64,000 bases of DNA from Albifimbria verrucaria (lineage: Eukaryota > Ascomycota > Sordariomycetes > Hypocreales > Stachybotryaceae): NCBI GenBank assembly GCA_020081605.1, contig JAHREC010000007.1, positions 992,001-1,056,000 of the forward strand. Reading direction: 5' to 3'. The first letter of the stretch is position 1. Every line of letters starts with the position of its first letter. The notes under the pieces are model-generated. The model saw nothing but the letters and a program-made list of their open reading frames with translations. It did no database searches and was not told where the DNA came from. Positions 24,927-37,237 of the stretch are shown here, in pieces. Made by a program: the position numbers and the translations under genes.

Positions 24927-25380
24927 ATGCGTCTGAACAGCTTTTACTTCTTTGTCGCTGCACTGGCTCCAGGAGCTTTCGCAGCAGTTGCAGCTGAAGC
25001 AGCTGAGGCAGTGGAGGCAATCCAGGCAGGAGAAGCTGCTGTTGCGTGGGAAACCTGCAGATACCAAGCACGAACCTGCCACTGGGAGGGATCATCTCCA
25101 TTCTGCGGGAAAACCTCTGCCCATATTGGCGATACGGATGGCAGATATCAACTCTCCACCTGGACCAAGTATGATGATGTCGCCACTATTTGCAGTTCCA
25201 GCGACTACAATATCAACCCTGGTAACGAGTGCTGCCGCATTTACGGCAAGGGATGTGTCAGCGGCTACAAGCGCCTCTGGTGCGAAAAAGTAAGGATCAA
25301 ACGGACAAATTGATTGGCAATTTGACTAACAGATCGTCTGCTCAGTAAGCACCAAGTCTTATGATATTACCACAGCTTGA
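24927..25380 (+). CDS. Small secreted cysteine-rich protein
   Basis: A signal peptide (MRLNSFYFFVAALAPGAFA) is followed by an Ala/Glu-rich stretch (about residues 21-41) that resembles a propeptide. The mature part has nine cysteines including NECCRIYGKGC and LWCEK. A 43-base intron (25290-25332, donor GTAAGG, branch CTAAC) splices in phase to a short second exon ending IVCSVSTKSYDITTA. This adds the last Cys and gives 136 residues. Without splicing the frame would end at 25313 with a basic tail. Size, secretion and Cys content fit an effector-like or antimicrobial protein. I recognise no family. Confidence 0.68.
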
Positions 25381-26117
25381 GCTCCCCATTGATTTCAAAA
25401 CTTCGTGTCTCGATACGGTCCGAACTGGAGACAGCGAGTCGGCAAAACTGGCGGAGGGAATCAGGCAATACGCTCACAAACTCAGCTATGGTATGGAGGA
25501 TAGTCAAGTTTCCAAATAGCCTAGGTTGAGAATTACGTAGACTTAGAGCTGCTTCAATAAAAGCTTGTATCATCCATAAGTTAGAAGGCCACAAGGTACG
25601 AGAATGTATGAAACTTCAGCAAATAATTACAAGGATTCACAGAGCTTGTTTTCCCTGAACACTAAGCGATAGGGGTGCTTTCGCTACATCTCAACTTAGT
25701 CCTAGAAGTAAATCAAGTGCGCGTTGGTTCTTTAAATAACTTCAATGAGATGGAAAAACGTAGTTGCAAAGGCGCTACCCCAGGAATTGGTGAATTAAGA
25801 ACATTTGGGGTCTTGAAATATATTAACAACTGAGGCTTACTGATAAACGGTTCCCTAACGACCAACAAGTAGCCATCAACCTGCTAAAATGTAACCTCCC
25901 CATCAATCGCACGTCTTAGCCCATGCTTGCACGAGCTGAAGCGTCCACTCCATTCATGAACTGAGAGCGCTTTACCATCCCAGATCAGGGTGTCAAGAGC
26001 ACAAGCCTTTCTACGGACAGTCCATATCAAAACTATCGAAATCCAATTAGCAAGAATTAACTGGAGAATTCTGAAAATGAGAAAATAACGGTGAGGAAAG
26101 ACTGAGAAATAGATAAC
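25381..26117. other. Convergent 3' spacer
   Basis: Between two converging small secreted protein genes. It may include a short second exon of the minus-strand gene (before 26071). Otherwise nothing recognised. Confidence 0.35.
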
Positions 26118-26465
26118 TTACGAATATTCCCATCCGTCAGGGTACAATCGGCGACCCCTATGCTCGCATCCCATATATTCACGCATCCAGGCATCCACCG
26201 CCTGTTCCATGGATATATCCAAATATCCATTCGATTTGTTTTCAATGCTCAAGTTAATGCATACGTTGTCGCTTGTTCTTCCCATCTTCTTCTTATTGCC
26301 ACGGACATCCCAAGTCTTCTGGCTGGCTTCCCAGCCGGCGAGCAATGCGAATTCAATGAACTCAATGGGATGTTCAGGTAGCACATTTGAACCGCCAAAG
26401 CAATCGGCTTGGACAAGCGCGTTTATGGATACAAGAAAGAGTGCGGTAGTCGAAAAATTCTTCAT
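26118..26465 (-). CDS. Small secreted protein, function unknown
   Basis: A clear signal peptide (MKNFSTTALFLVSINALVQA) is followed by about 95 residues containing DCFGGSNVLPEH, NVCINLSIENKS and WMREYMGCEHRGRR. Only three cysteines lie after the signal. As read the stop is at 26118-26120. A canonical donor GTAAGT at 26121 and acceptor TTTTCAG at 26071 suggest the last codons may be spliced to a second exon, so the C-terminus is uncertain. It faces the secreted Cys-rich gene at 24927 tail to tail. No family recognised. Confidence 0.6.
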   Translation of the reverse strand: MKNFSTTALFLVSINALVQADCFGGSNVLPEHPIEFIEFALLAGWEASQKTWDVRGNKKKMGRTSDNVCINLSIENKSNGYLDISMEQAVDAWMREYMGCEHRGRRLYPDGWEYS

Positions 26466-27614
26466 TGTGGTAATGGGTTAACTAGGGGTGGAAAAACAAT
26501 GTGATGTAAGTGAGGATAGGTGTCGTCCGTTTAACACCGTTGTTTGTTAACTTGTGGTGTATATTAAGCAGGTCTGTGAAGAGATTCTTCCGAGTGTTGT
26601 GGGAAGTTCAAGATAAATATATATGTTCAAACCATGTATGAAGAATTCAATTAGAATCACAGCATAACAACTGTAAAATACGCCTATATTGTTGTGACCT
26701 AAATTAGATCAGATGATGATGTAGGGAACTTCGGTTCAACGTGAGATACCTTCTACCAGCAAAGAAGCCTTAAAGCTTGGTGCATGGGGCTGAGCAGAAC
26801 TCCATCCTCCTCGGAATACCCGCGAGCTTCTTGTGTAAAAACGTAAGTAAGCATGTGGTGAGGAATGATAGTAAATTATGCATCAGCTAATGGCGGGTCA
26901 GCTTTGATCACGAGGACACAACTGCCCATGACTGGCTTATCAACTCTAAACCACCAAGTTTCGGTCTATGACAAAATAGAAGATGCTCCTATTTTTCGCT
27001 TGGTTGAGGCTTGAGATGTTTGGTCTCGGTAGACCCCAGATCTGGCGTTGGCCGTAAAGTCCTATCTTTTACGGCTGGCTTCAAGTCAGCCACTGGCAAC
27101 TATTTCCAAGGCCCGAAATGTCTCCGAATTTTTTATTTTTTTCCTCTCTCAACCTCGTTCGCAAAGTATAACTCTACTCAGACTTGTATGCCGGAAAGAA
27201 TAGTGATCCCCTGTTCTGCGAATAGTGTTGTCTCTTTCAAGGACTTTTCTCATTCGCAGGGCTATACAACGTTTCGGTCCGTTGTGCAATTTCGAAAAAG
27301 GCCGCGATGGCTGCATAGTAGGACTCATCATTCTTTCATTACAGCCTCGACAGGGCTTAGTGAGTCCGAGTTGTCATGCGAAATCTCAAGAGCTCAACCT
27401 TGAGCTGCTTGATTAGGAGCACATGATATCGGCGTATCTTGAGTATAAAACTCTCTGATTGATGCTCAATATGATGAGTTGATCCAAGAATAATTTACCT
27501 CCTCGCACAGCTGACCTCAACCCGTTGTTTGTTCTTATTGTGTACTATTTCTTTCTTATCCATCTCGGTAGATTTCTTTTCTTTTTTTTTCCCACAAAAA
27601 TTTCACATATCGCG
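26466..27614. other. Divergent promoter spacer
   Basis: About 1.15 kb between two divergent secreted-protein genes. A frame at 27011-27403 has no domain and unlikely composition. The last 60 bases are T-rich, like a 5' leader. Confidence 0.4.
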
Positions 27615-28376
27615 ATGAAATTCACATTTATTTTGTTTGGTGCCTTGGTAGCAGTTTCGCAGGCTGTGGACATTCTACATTTTATGATGTCAAGTACCTG
27701 CGATGGCTCATTCGCAGGATACACAGTGTGTCCCGACGCAGTATTCGGAAGTTGCTGTGCCACGCAATGGGGTCCTCTAAATGGAGTTGGTCAACTCGAT
27801 TTCTTGGTCTAAACCACTATGAACGTAGTCACATGGTGCTAGGCTTTGGGACAGTCTTTGACGACAAGGACGGCTCCATAGGTTGTGGCTCCCCAACTAC
27901 ACAGGTTGCCTTTGGAGCACACCCTTGCTTAAGCCTTCCAGAAGGTGACGAAATTATGGGAGCTTTGTGGGTGGGAATCATTTGCCCAGAGCCACTTTGC
28001 GGTTGGTCAGGTAAACCCGGTCTCCTAGACCGAGATGCCCTCGAAACGACACCTCACACACGATCGAACAAGACTGAAGGATGCCAAAAGGCGACACAGA
28101 TTGTCTTCAACACAGGCCATAAATTCGACGTGGGCAGCACCACCCCTGAGGCTGACGCAGACCGTCTTTGGGATCACTGGAAAGCTCAAACAGAAGTGAA
28201 AGGTAAGTTGCGTGTCTATTGCAGAATTCATCTATCCAAAATCGACATATTTGCCATGCGGTTCTCCGAGAGCTTGCTAATACATTCCTACAATAGATCT
28301 TCCAGAAAGCCTGCGCAAGTACGAAATTGAGACTGAAGACGTAGAACAGCGGTTTTGGGAAATGCGCAGACGGTGA
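27615..28376 (+). CDS. Secreted protein with N-terminal Cys cluster, function unknown
   Basis: A signal peptide (MKFTFILFGALVAVSQA) is followed by a Cys cluster (STCDGSFAGYTVCPD, FGSCCATQWG). The body has several more Cys and Trp residues (SIGCGSPTTQ, IICPEPLCGWSG) and the C-terminus is charged. An intron at 28203-28296 joins to a last exon ending FWEMRRR. One T seems missing at 27800-27802; adding it joins two frames and the exons then sum to 222 residues. The opening cysteines loosely recall hydrophobin or killer-toxin-like spacing, but the match is too weak to claim a family. Start is supported by the signal peptide. Confidence 0.66.
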
Positions 28377-28669
28377 GGGTTGAAGCTGTGCCCTTTTAGA
28401 GCTTTCATTTGAAGATGTTTTATGTACAGCAATGATGCTCCAGCTGTTACTGAGATTGCATGAATGAATTGACATTAGTCAAGTGACTGGGGATAGATAG
28501 TTGGTTGCCCACTGATTAGATCTTGCAAGTTGATATTCATACCGATATTCAAGAACAATAAACCGGTGCTAGACACGATGATTCCCTATAAGAAACATTT
28601 GGTCGCCGAGTCTCCACAGAACCAGCCAGGATCTGATCCACCTACGACAGGCGCTTCAACGTCTGAACA

Positions 28670-28741
28670 TCTTCCGTAGTATAGTGGTCAGTATGCAAGC
28701 TTGTCACGCTTGAGACCCGGGTTCAATTCCCGGCAGGAGAG
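28670..28741 (+). tRNA. tRNA-Asp(GTC)
   Basis: Full cloverleaf of 72 bases with no intron. The anticodon arm CAAGC-TTGTCAC-GCTTG presents GTC. The T arm is CCGGG-TTCAATT-CCCGG. The acceptor pairs TCTTCCG with CAGGAGA, with one mismatch and one G-U-type pair. Confidence 0.93.
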
Positions 28742-29575
28742 ATCCGTCAACCTGCGCGGTTTCTTTTTACCATTTCGTAGGGGTAATTGTTTTTTTTTTA
28801 ACGTCGTCTTTCTTCTTCAACCAATTAATTACGTGTGTGTGTTTCATCTGTCTCTCACACATAGTTTTTTTGGAGCACGGGAACCCAGACTTCGACATCT
28901 AAGCTACCCTAGAACCATGGTTGGGTTAGCAGAAGTCCAGATTGTGCTGACTTGATGCCGTTGGTCGGTCTCATTGATTCTTACCAACATCTTTCTTTCG
29001 GCTTTATTATGAATGCCATTTTTGGGAGCTTGTTCAATAAATGATGGATCAATAATGATTTAGTCATGCTACCAACCCTGCCAGGGGCCTTCCACGCACA
29101 ATAACATCTCCTCCACCTATGGTACATCGTCTTGAAACTCTTCTCTGGGCTCAAAGAATCCAAGAACGGAATATCCGCTCTGAAGGTGTTCCAAACCCAT
29201 GCTCAATACTTCAAAGTTATCATGATATCACAACCTCCCATGTGATTCATTGCCTCCCGGAGACCCTGCATCTGGTTCTGTCATGAGTAATTGGTGTCAT
29301 CTTGCAACGAACACCCAACAACAGAAAGCCTTGCATTTAATTTGGCATGATATCAGTTGGGGCATCAATGGCCCCGCTGTGCACAGCTCGCTCATGAAAG
29401 TGATGCCAACCAACACGTTTTAAGTCATTCATCATGTAAGGGTCAACCAGTACACAGCCAACTCTTCCCGTCCCACATCATTCGCAACTTTTTCTTCTCA
29501 CCACACTCGTCTTACTTCAATTCTCTACATTGAACCAAACTCTCAACGAACCAATTTATCAACCATTGCCCAATC
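28742..29575. other. Spacer, no gene recognised
   Basis: It begins with T-rich sequence after the tRNA (a likely Pol III terminator, nine T at about 28791-28799). It ends with the dehydrogenase promoter and CA-rich leader. Confidence 0.4.
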
Positions 29576-30623
29576 ATGGACGTCACTGGATATGCCTTCA
29601 TTACCGGTGGAGGTAGGCAGCACAAATTCATTTCTCACAAGTTCCCGAATATTTCTAATACTCCTTAGCAAGCGGGATCGGCAAGGCCTGTTGCTTTGCC
29701 TTTGCAAAAGAGGGCGCATCTGGTATCGTCGTCGCAGATCTAAATCTAGATACTGCGCAGAAAATTGCAGAGGAGAGCAAGGCTATTGCTACTCACCCTG
29801 GCTTTCGGGCTGAAGCAATCCAGCTTGACGTCAGCCTCGAGGAGTCGGTGAAGAGTGCTATCACTCATACGGTAGCACTTTTGGTCGAATTGATTATTGT
29901 ATTCATAGTGCTGGAGTAAGTTTGATTACCCCAACCCCCTCTCGCTTTTGTTTTCTTCATGGCTAGACCATCGGCTAGCTATTTTTCTTCAGTTGCGGTC
30001 TTTTCATTGTAGTCTTAGTAACTAAATTCACAAGATCCGTAGGGCATCATTGGATCCAATTGCGGAAGCCAGCTTTACCGACTTTAAGCATCTCCTCGAA
30101 GTCAACGTTCATGGAACTTTCCTTGTGACGAGCTTGGTCTCCGCCGCTATGAGAGCTCAGGATGCTAAATCGGTGGATTCCACCAACCTGCGCGGTGTCA
30201 CACGTGGGTCTATTGTTAATCTGGCTTCAATAGCTTCATATATATCGGTTCCTAGTATGGTTCAGTATACCACATCGAAACATGCTGTATTGGCTATCAC
30301 GAAAACTGCAGGTATGCTTTCTAGATTCTTTCCCATGGCTGTCTACGATTCTAACATATCTTTGAGCTATCGATAATGTCTCACACGGAATTCGAGTCAA
30401 TTGTGTATGTCCGTCATGGACAGATACTCCAATGGTTCAACAAGCAATGGAAGTCGTTCCGGGATTAGAGCAATCTATCCTTACGAGTATACCAATGGGT
30501 CGCTTGGGAAGACCAGAGGAAGTTGCTGATACAGTTCTGTACTTATGTAGCCCAAGATCGAATTTTACTACAGGTGCAGGCATTATAATGGATGGAGGAA
30601 TGAGCATAACTTGTAAGACTTAG
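29576..30623 (+). CDS. Short-chain dehydrogenase/reductase (classical SDR)
   Basis: NAD(P)-dependent oxidoreductase of unknown substrate. It has the dinucleotide motif TGGASGIGKAC (about residues 10-20), VVADLN after beta-2, IDYCIHSAG for the NNAG position, catalytic Ser in NLASIASY, catalytic Tyr-Lys in YTTSK near residue 173, and the C-terminal MGRLGRPEEVADTVLYLCS. Exons are 29576-29612, 29669-29915, 30035-30311 and 30367-30623. One base is missing in the T-run 29879-29882. With it the exons sum exactly to 272 residues, the usual SDR length. The AIHSAG-like motif replaces the canonical NNAG, as in several fungal cyclopentanol-dehydrogenase-like members. Confidence 0.88.
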
Positions 30624-31152
30624 CCTGTAGGTTCATGCATGTTCTCCAGATTATGACCAACATTATTCTTGATAATGTTATCGTAGGTGGATACTTATGG
30701 TGTTGGGAAATTTACAAATTCTCATTTGTCTTGATTGCTCAAACCCTGGAATAGCATGGAAACTCGGCTGCCAAGCTCCCAAGGCGACAATAAGTGTGTA
30801 CAGCTCAACGTGACTGGCTCATCATAAAATGCTCTCCCTTACCTTCTGTATCACTCGAGGTCTCAGCTTTTCCCCATCTCCAACTGGGTCGCTTATTTAT
30901 TGCTTCAGCGCAAATGGCCATCTGTAATGGAACATAATGCGGGACAACTGAGGCCGAGGGTTGCCGTATAACACCAGCCGCAATGGAGCCTGGCTGTGTG
31001 GCCGATATGCAGGATTAACTAACATTTTTGGGGGCCATATCCTTTGCAAATGCAACATTGGAAAAGGGTAAAAGAGAAGGAAGTGAGTAAGATAGAAAGA
31101 CTAGCAAGACATCGTAGGTTTAAAAAACAAAAAGGAACAAAAGAACAAATGT
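30624..31152. other. Spacer, no gene recognised
   Basis: The 3' region of the SDR gene up to tRNA-Glu. Nothing recognisable. Confidence 0.4.
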
Positions 31153-31224
31153 CTCCGATACGGGGAATCGAACCCCGATCTTCACGGTGAAAGCGTAACG
31201 TGCTAACCATTACACCATATCGGA
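31153..31224 (-). tRNA. tRNA-Glu(TTC)
   Basis: Complete 72-base cloverleaf on the minus strand, no intron. Anticodon arm TTACG-CTTTCAC-CGTGA gives TTC. The T arm is CGGGG-TTCGATT-CCCCG and the acceptor TCCGATA pairs with TATCGGA. Confidence 0.96.
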
Positions 31225-31940
31225 TGTGAGCTTACGTAAATGGTAAGTAGAACTTCCTATATAGTACACTCAAACATGAAATTAACTATTGGAGCTAAAT
31301 CTAACTTCAGTAGCCCTCCAATCATCGCAGCATTTGTTCAGCCACCTATGTAGTTGGCTTCAGATTCATACAAGTAATAGCCAATCAAAGATCAGGGCCA
31401 TAGATCATGATCTTGGGTACAGATCTGTCTTGCAGCACATTCCTCGGATACTTCCGTGTTGCTCATTGCCTAATTCAACCCCTCGAGCTGAACTCAATCA
31501 TGGCCTACAAGTCGTTGTGACGCGGGTATGTGTCATGAGTAGAGTTGCTGTCGCTTGTAGGTCTTGTGGCATTTTGATGGGGTCTCTACGGGACCGCTGA
31601 TTATAGACGTCTCCGCATTGACTTCAGTGGCCCACCATCTGTTGTGCCATACTTGCGGAGTTGTGGAAACCACATGTCGGTAACCTCCTAGCACAACATA
31701 ACTCATACCATAATCCTCATTCACTTAAATAATACAAACGTGTACAAATACTTGGAATGAATTGAGAAGATGAAGAAATCCGAGTCTTGCATGACTAAAC
31801 TACGCTTAAATAGTATACACCCATATCGTACATTCCCTTGAATATAACTCCTTTACTCATGTATTTGTTTATAAGACAATGATGAGTATTTTCCAATTTT
31901 ATGCCAAAATATCCACAATTCTCCTGATGTTGATCCAAAC
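31225..31940. other. Spacer, no gene recognised
   Basis: Between tRNA-Glu and the 3' end of the hexose transporter. Short frames only. Confidence 0.4.
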
Positions 31941-33752
31941 TTACTGGCGAACACCCTCCTCGGTGGAGTGCTCGTCTGATGCGGTTCCGTGACTTCGCTT
32001 GCGAGCACCTTCCGGCTGCCACTTGCTAGAAGTGATGGGGTTGACGTGCTGAACGTACATGGTGTCAATCTCCTCAAGAGTACGGTCCTTGGATTCGATC
32101 AAGAAGAAGAAGACAATGAGTACAAGGACTGCACAGCAGCCGGCGAAGATCAAACCGTAGTAGTAGTCAATAGCATCGGTGATGAAACGGGTACTAAGAA
32201 AAATGTTAGCAATTGTCATCAGGACACGCAATATTCCAAGATATTTCTTACAAGAAAGAAATCATGCTACAGATATGATGTTAGTCATCTGTTTTCCAAC
32301 TCTTAATATAGAGGAAGACTTACAAGTTCCAGAACCAGTTGGCCGAAGTAGCAAGGGCCATGCAAGGGCCACGGTACTGAGAGGGATACAGCTCGGCGAC
32401 CACAGCCCAGACCAGGGACCCCAGGTTGTCGCAAAGGCGGCGATGAAAAGACACGAGAAAGCAATGAGAACGGCACCGGCGGTAGGGGTTGACAGCGGGT
32501 CATCGCGGTCAAGGCAGAAATGGCCGACGAAAGCGTAAACGCTAGATACGACGTTAGTAGGCAGTTTGCAACATCAGCAAGAGATGACTTACAAGAAACA
32601 GGTCATCATCCACAAAGCACCGACCATGAGAGCGATACGACGGCCACTCTTCTGCACAATGTAGAGACCAACAAAGGTAAGGGCGCAGTTGACGGATCCG
32701 AGAATGAGTTGGGTGGTGTAACTGTTGCTAATACCGGTGGAGGCGAAGGCAGTAGTACCGAAGTAGAAGAAGAAGTTGGCACCGGTGAGCTGCTGGCCGG
32801 CCTGAAGGGTAATGCCGAGCAGAGTGCGGTAAAGCATGCGAGGGCCAGTGAAGATCTCGTGCCAGGCAGGGTCGGGGAGAGCGCGGTCCTCCTCAAACTT
32901 GGCGTGAATCTCATCCATCTGCTTGTTAACAGCAAAGGAGTGGGGGTCGGCACCAGCAAGCTTGGCGATGGTGTTGCGAGCCTCCTCCACGCGGCCCTTG
33001 CGGTAAGCATAACGGGGACTCTCGGGAAGGAACAGGATACCACCACCGAGGATCAGGGCCCAGGCAAAGGAGAGACCGTTGGGAATTCTCCAAGCGGAGC
33101 TGTCGGATCTGGACTCTGTGCCCCAGTTGATCATTTGAGCAGTCCAGATACCCAAGGTGATGAAAAGCTGGTAAGTGGAGATGAGTACACCACGGATGAT
33201 GGCGGGACTGCTCTCAGACTGGTACATGGGAACGACGACAGACAGAGAGCCAATGCCGAAACCAGTGACGAGACGACCGACGGCAAACTGAACCCAGTCG
33301 TTCGAAGACGAGATCTCGATGATGGTGCCGATGAGGGTGAACAGAGCAGAACCAGAGATGATAGGACGGCGGCCGAAGGTATCGGCCAGCTTTCCGGAGA
33401 TCAGGGCACCAAACAAGCACCCGACACTGAGAAGACCGACAATGGCACCCTGGCGGGCGGCACTGAAGGTGTACGAGCCGTCCGACTGCAACTGACCGAA
33501 TCGACGAGCATAGTCGTCCATCAGGAAGAAGCCGGAGATCTGACCACTAGTAGAGTTTTAGCCGGCAGTCATAGATGCGTTTCCCATGTTAAAAGCTTAC
33601 CTGACATAACCGAACATGAAACCACCGATACTGGCGACGAGACCCAGGAAACAGGCGAGGAAGGTGATTCTCTCATCCTTGGGATGGGCGACGTGATCCA
33701 CGTTGGCCTCATCGCCATGTTCCCTCTTGGAACCCTTCTTGAAGAGTGTCAT
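31941..33752 (-). CDS. MFS hexose (sugar) transporter
   Basis: Twelve-helix sugar/H+ symporter of the plasma membrane. Diagnostic motifs are GGFMFGYVSGQISGF in helix 1, DTFGRRPII, PESPRYAYRKGR at the loop before the central domain, QQLTGANFFFYFG in helix 7, and ESKDRTLEEIDTMY after helix 12. Five exons: 33752-33601, 33546-32593, 32541-32324, 32266-32252 (a 15-base micro-exon) and 32193-31941. One C is missing at plus-strand GGG 32415-32417; restoring it yields WGPLVWAVVAELYP and an exon sum of exactly 530 residues. The coding region is clearly more GC-rich than its flanks, consistent with high expression. The sugar transported cannot be stated. Confidence 0.93.
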
Positions 33753-36700
33753 GGCTGGTATACCGTGTTGAGTCTATTGAAGACCAATGGGGGACGGTAG
33801 AAAGTTGAGTTGTGTTTGCTGCTATGAATAGCTGTCTAAATGCGGAGAACCCACGGGGAGCAACAAGAGCGAGAAGAATGAGGGGAAGAGGAGGAGAAGC
33901 CACCGCTTTTGTCTCCCAGCAGCAAGCTAGATTCGACGTCATGGGGTCACCAGGACCTTCACCTCAAGGTTTCGGTGGGGGCGAGTCTAAGCGGATCCCC
34001 GGTGAGCCCGGCGTCGGTGGAGCTCCGAGGAGAAATTTTCGGAATCGGGCCTACGCTGGGTACCGTTCATGCACCGGGCTAGCAGGAGATGGGACGACGA
34101 GCACACGAACCTGCCCTGCTGCACCATGTTCGGACATGTCTCGGTCTTGTCGTCACGCCGGTCGTTACGGGTGGATACGGCCCATGCGGCTCTGCCATGG
34201 CTCGATCGGATTTACAGCACCCTCGTCGTCCTTAGGCCGCTACATCCGGTGTTTTCTGGCAGCCCCTGCCCTGGGAACTAGCATGTCTAGCGCTGTGATT
34301 GGAAGGATCAAAGCCAGGGCTTGCGAGAAGCGGCGCCTGGCAGTCGTGTATTGCTCTATTTTGATGACGGTGGGTAAGTGGAACATGAACTCTTATGCTT
34401 CACTACATAAGGTGGGAGCTGTGCAATGCCAAGTTGAGGCTGCCAACCTGCATCGTCGTGTCATCTCTTAGGAGTCCGCCCTGCTCCGGACGCTTTCCGT
34501 ACGATCTTCGCCCTGTCTCGAAAACATCTCGGCAGTTGACGAATATTGATAGGGCTAGCTAAAATCTTTCCGACGCCGGGATATGACGGCAGCCCTAGGC
34601 TTGTGGGTCTAGTCGAGCACGCTAAGCTCGTGAGGCCGATCCGGCCGGACCAGGCCGTGTGTCTGATCGACAAGATAGGAAATCCCATTGCTGCCGGGAG
34701 ACTCATCGCCACGTGCTGAACGTTTTCCTCGTGGCCCTGTCACAAATAATAAATGATGTTGTAGTCTAGATAAACTATTCCAGCCATTTGGATCGATGAC
34801 TTAACCACCAGTATCGCCGTCGCGAGACTGCCAGGTTGTGTGAACCAAAGTATTGCCGGCGATATTCCCGGCTCAGCTTCCGAGACCCATCGTAACTCGG
34901 CCTCTTTATGGAGTCGTCGAGTTTCGAAAGCTGATTAAGCCACGTCAGTAAGGCCACCACAGTGGCATGTTGTTGCTATGACGAAAGGCAGCAGCGTGAC
35001 CGACAGATTTTTTCTTCTTTTTCCTTCTTGCTCTCGTCTTATCAATCTGGTGTTTTAGGCTACTTCACGGTAGGTTCTCGAGACATTGTATCACCAATGT
35101 TTGCCATGGGCCCTACATACCTTACCTTATGACTGCCATGATGTCATGCTTCTACAAGACCCTCAATACACAACGCCTCCCATCTAATCAATGAGACATG
35201 CATGTCCTGTAGATTTCTCTCGAAACCCCTGGCCCTTACAACAGCTCCACTTAATGAACAAGAGCCTCATGGCAATCTCAAATGTGGATGCGACATCTGC
35301 ATTAGCACTTGTCTACGGCCTTTTAGGCCCTGCACCAGCGCAGCCAACGCACTGCCATCAAACATCGATCCAAAGTGCCTATCTAAGTATAGAGCATGAA
35401 ACACCACGATCACCGTTTGGCCATTTCCGGTCCCCTGCAGAATTTTACCAATATATTGCTTCGTTTACCGGACATAACTTTGCGAATTTGGATCCAGAAC
35501 AGCCGCAGAGCCGCCGTGGTTCAAGGCGTCGCAATCAATGTAAGCAAAAATGAGGCGATAGCTCGGCACTCCACAAGATGAGGCACCATCATACACTGGT
35601 GACCGGACGAAAACATTCTCAACAAAGGTAACGAACGGCCCACCGTTACTGTGGCCCTGATCTTGCAAATTGTGGAAACAGATTTCCAGGTGTCTATTAC
35701 GCCGACATATACAGATGTGGGAACGAGGTTTGAACACGATGCCCTCGATTGTGTCCGGTGATTGCTCTTCACCTCTCGACGTGCCATTACAGCTCATGAT
35801 TCTGTGTGAACCGATTTCTCAATTCTTCAAACTTGGTTTCGTGTACATGTCTGGGCCATGAAGAACCTTGGCGAACAATAGCGTCCCATTTCTTGCCTGG
35901 GTTGGCTGCTCACGATATTGCGCATGGTGTTGTCCACACTGCCACTAACACGCTCCATAATAACATCTCGGAGCGACAGGCACAGCATTACGGGCCGAAG
36001 TCCCTCTGCCCCAATTTTCTTTCCGGCTCACCTTGAGATCTGACAAAAGAGGCCAAATGGCATGTTTTCTACCGTATCATCGATTTTTATCTGCATGGAT
36101 CCGTTGAATACTAAAGCATCATCACCATACTACATATTGAGAGAACTCTGCCATAGAATCTCATCAGTTCTCTAGAGAATCATTCATCTGCCAATTCACC
36201 GAAATCATGGGATCCACGAGGCCACGGGCCGAAAGGATAATGTGGGCCTCGTTTACTAGTTTGACGCCGTGACGGGTCCGAAGATGCATCCCGTCCAAGC
36301 TTCGGTCCTACATGCAGTACACATCCCCACCTAGACATCATTTTCAAGTTGAGACCAGGAGGAAGAATAAGAGTGTTCTGGAACGCTATGCTGTATGGGG
36401 TGGTCATCGCAAATTCTGCAAGATGACCAACCATCCCCATCCCCATGGTACAGACTCTGCATGTCCCGCAATCCTCGTACGCTAATTGAAAACAAGCGTT
36501 TTGCGTTCCCCAAGGGAAGCTGTTGTTAGAATAAACCGTTTCGCCAGATGCTACTGGAGAAGACGCTACCCTGGACTAACCAGCAAATCGCTCAGTATCA
36601 TCTTGGCAAGTTGTTTGAGGTTATATAACTCACAACTGCTGTCAAGCGCTTCATCTGATCCCTCTGTTGATCTTAATCAATGGGATACTGAAGAGATTCT

Positions 36701-37237
36701 GCTAGCCTAGCTCCCTTAATTCTAAGTATTATAGTTAAATATGGTTGATCCTTGGTTCCAAATTCCATAATGTATCTTCGGATGAAGACGAAGCATGCAA
36801 ACGTGCCCAGGTCGTTAAAAAGAAATGAGAGGTTTAACGCTCAGCTTTAATCTTTTCCTCCAATAATATTTTTGTTTTTATCTTCACTGCCTATTTCTTT
36901 TGGAGTCTGTTCCTCATACTCCCTATTTCATCTATGAAACAAGTAGACAACGTGGACTACGCGAGAGACGCGTTAAAAGTAACTCTTCGGCAGTTTAAAA
37001 AATACCCAGACACGGTTTATGTATGGAAAAAGAAGGTAGGAATCAGTCGTGTCAAGGTTGAGGGTTCTTGTTCCTAGCTATTACTGCACTAGGACCTATA
37101 TCTATGAAGGTCAAGACCAGAAAAGGATGCAACTCGCAATTTGAAAAGAAAAACTATTCCTTACTCTAACAGTGATTAGTGTGGAGATTATCCAAACCCA
37201 ACTCCTCTATTGGTACTTGATAAAACAATCAATCGTC
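33753..37237. other. Spacer of about 3.5 kb, including transporter promoter
   Basis: The first 700 bases are GC-rich and hold the transporter leader and promoter. CreA/Mig1-like sequences occur there (GTGGGG near 33977, CCCCGG near 33997), which would fit glucose control but are short motifs. The rest is AT-rich. Minus-strand frames at 35465-35797 and 36180-36513 have protein-like stretches, but I recognise no family and no gene model holds. Confidence 0.35.

Noticed and set aside
32520..33800. 426-codon open frame on the plus strand
   Set aside because: It is the antisense shadow of the GC-rich hexose transporter; its Gly/Thr/Glu-rich translation has no domain, and the minus strand has transporter motifs and proper introns.
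33812..34471. 219-codon plus-strand frame upstream of the transporter
   Set aside because: GC-rich promoter sequence; Arg/Gly-rich translation without a domain or splice support.
35465..36513. Possible degenerate minus-strand gene
   Set aside because: Some stretches look protein-like, but I could not assign a family or a splice model even allowing single-base losses.
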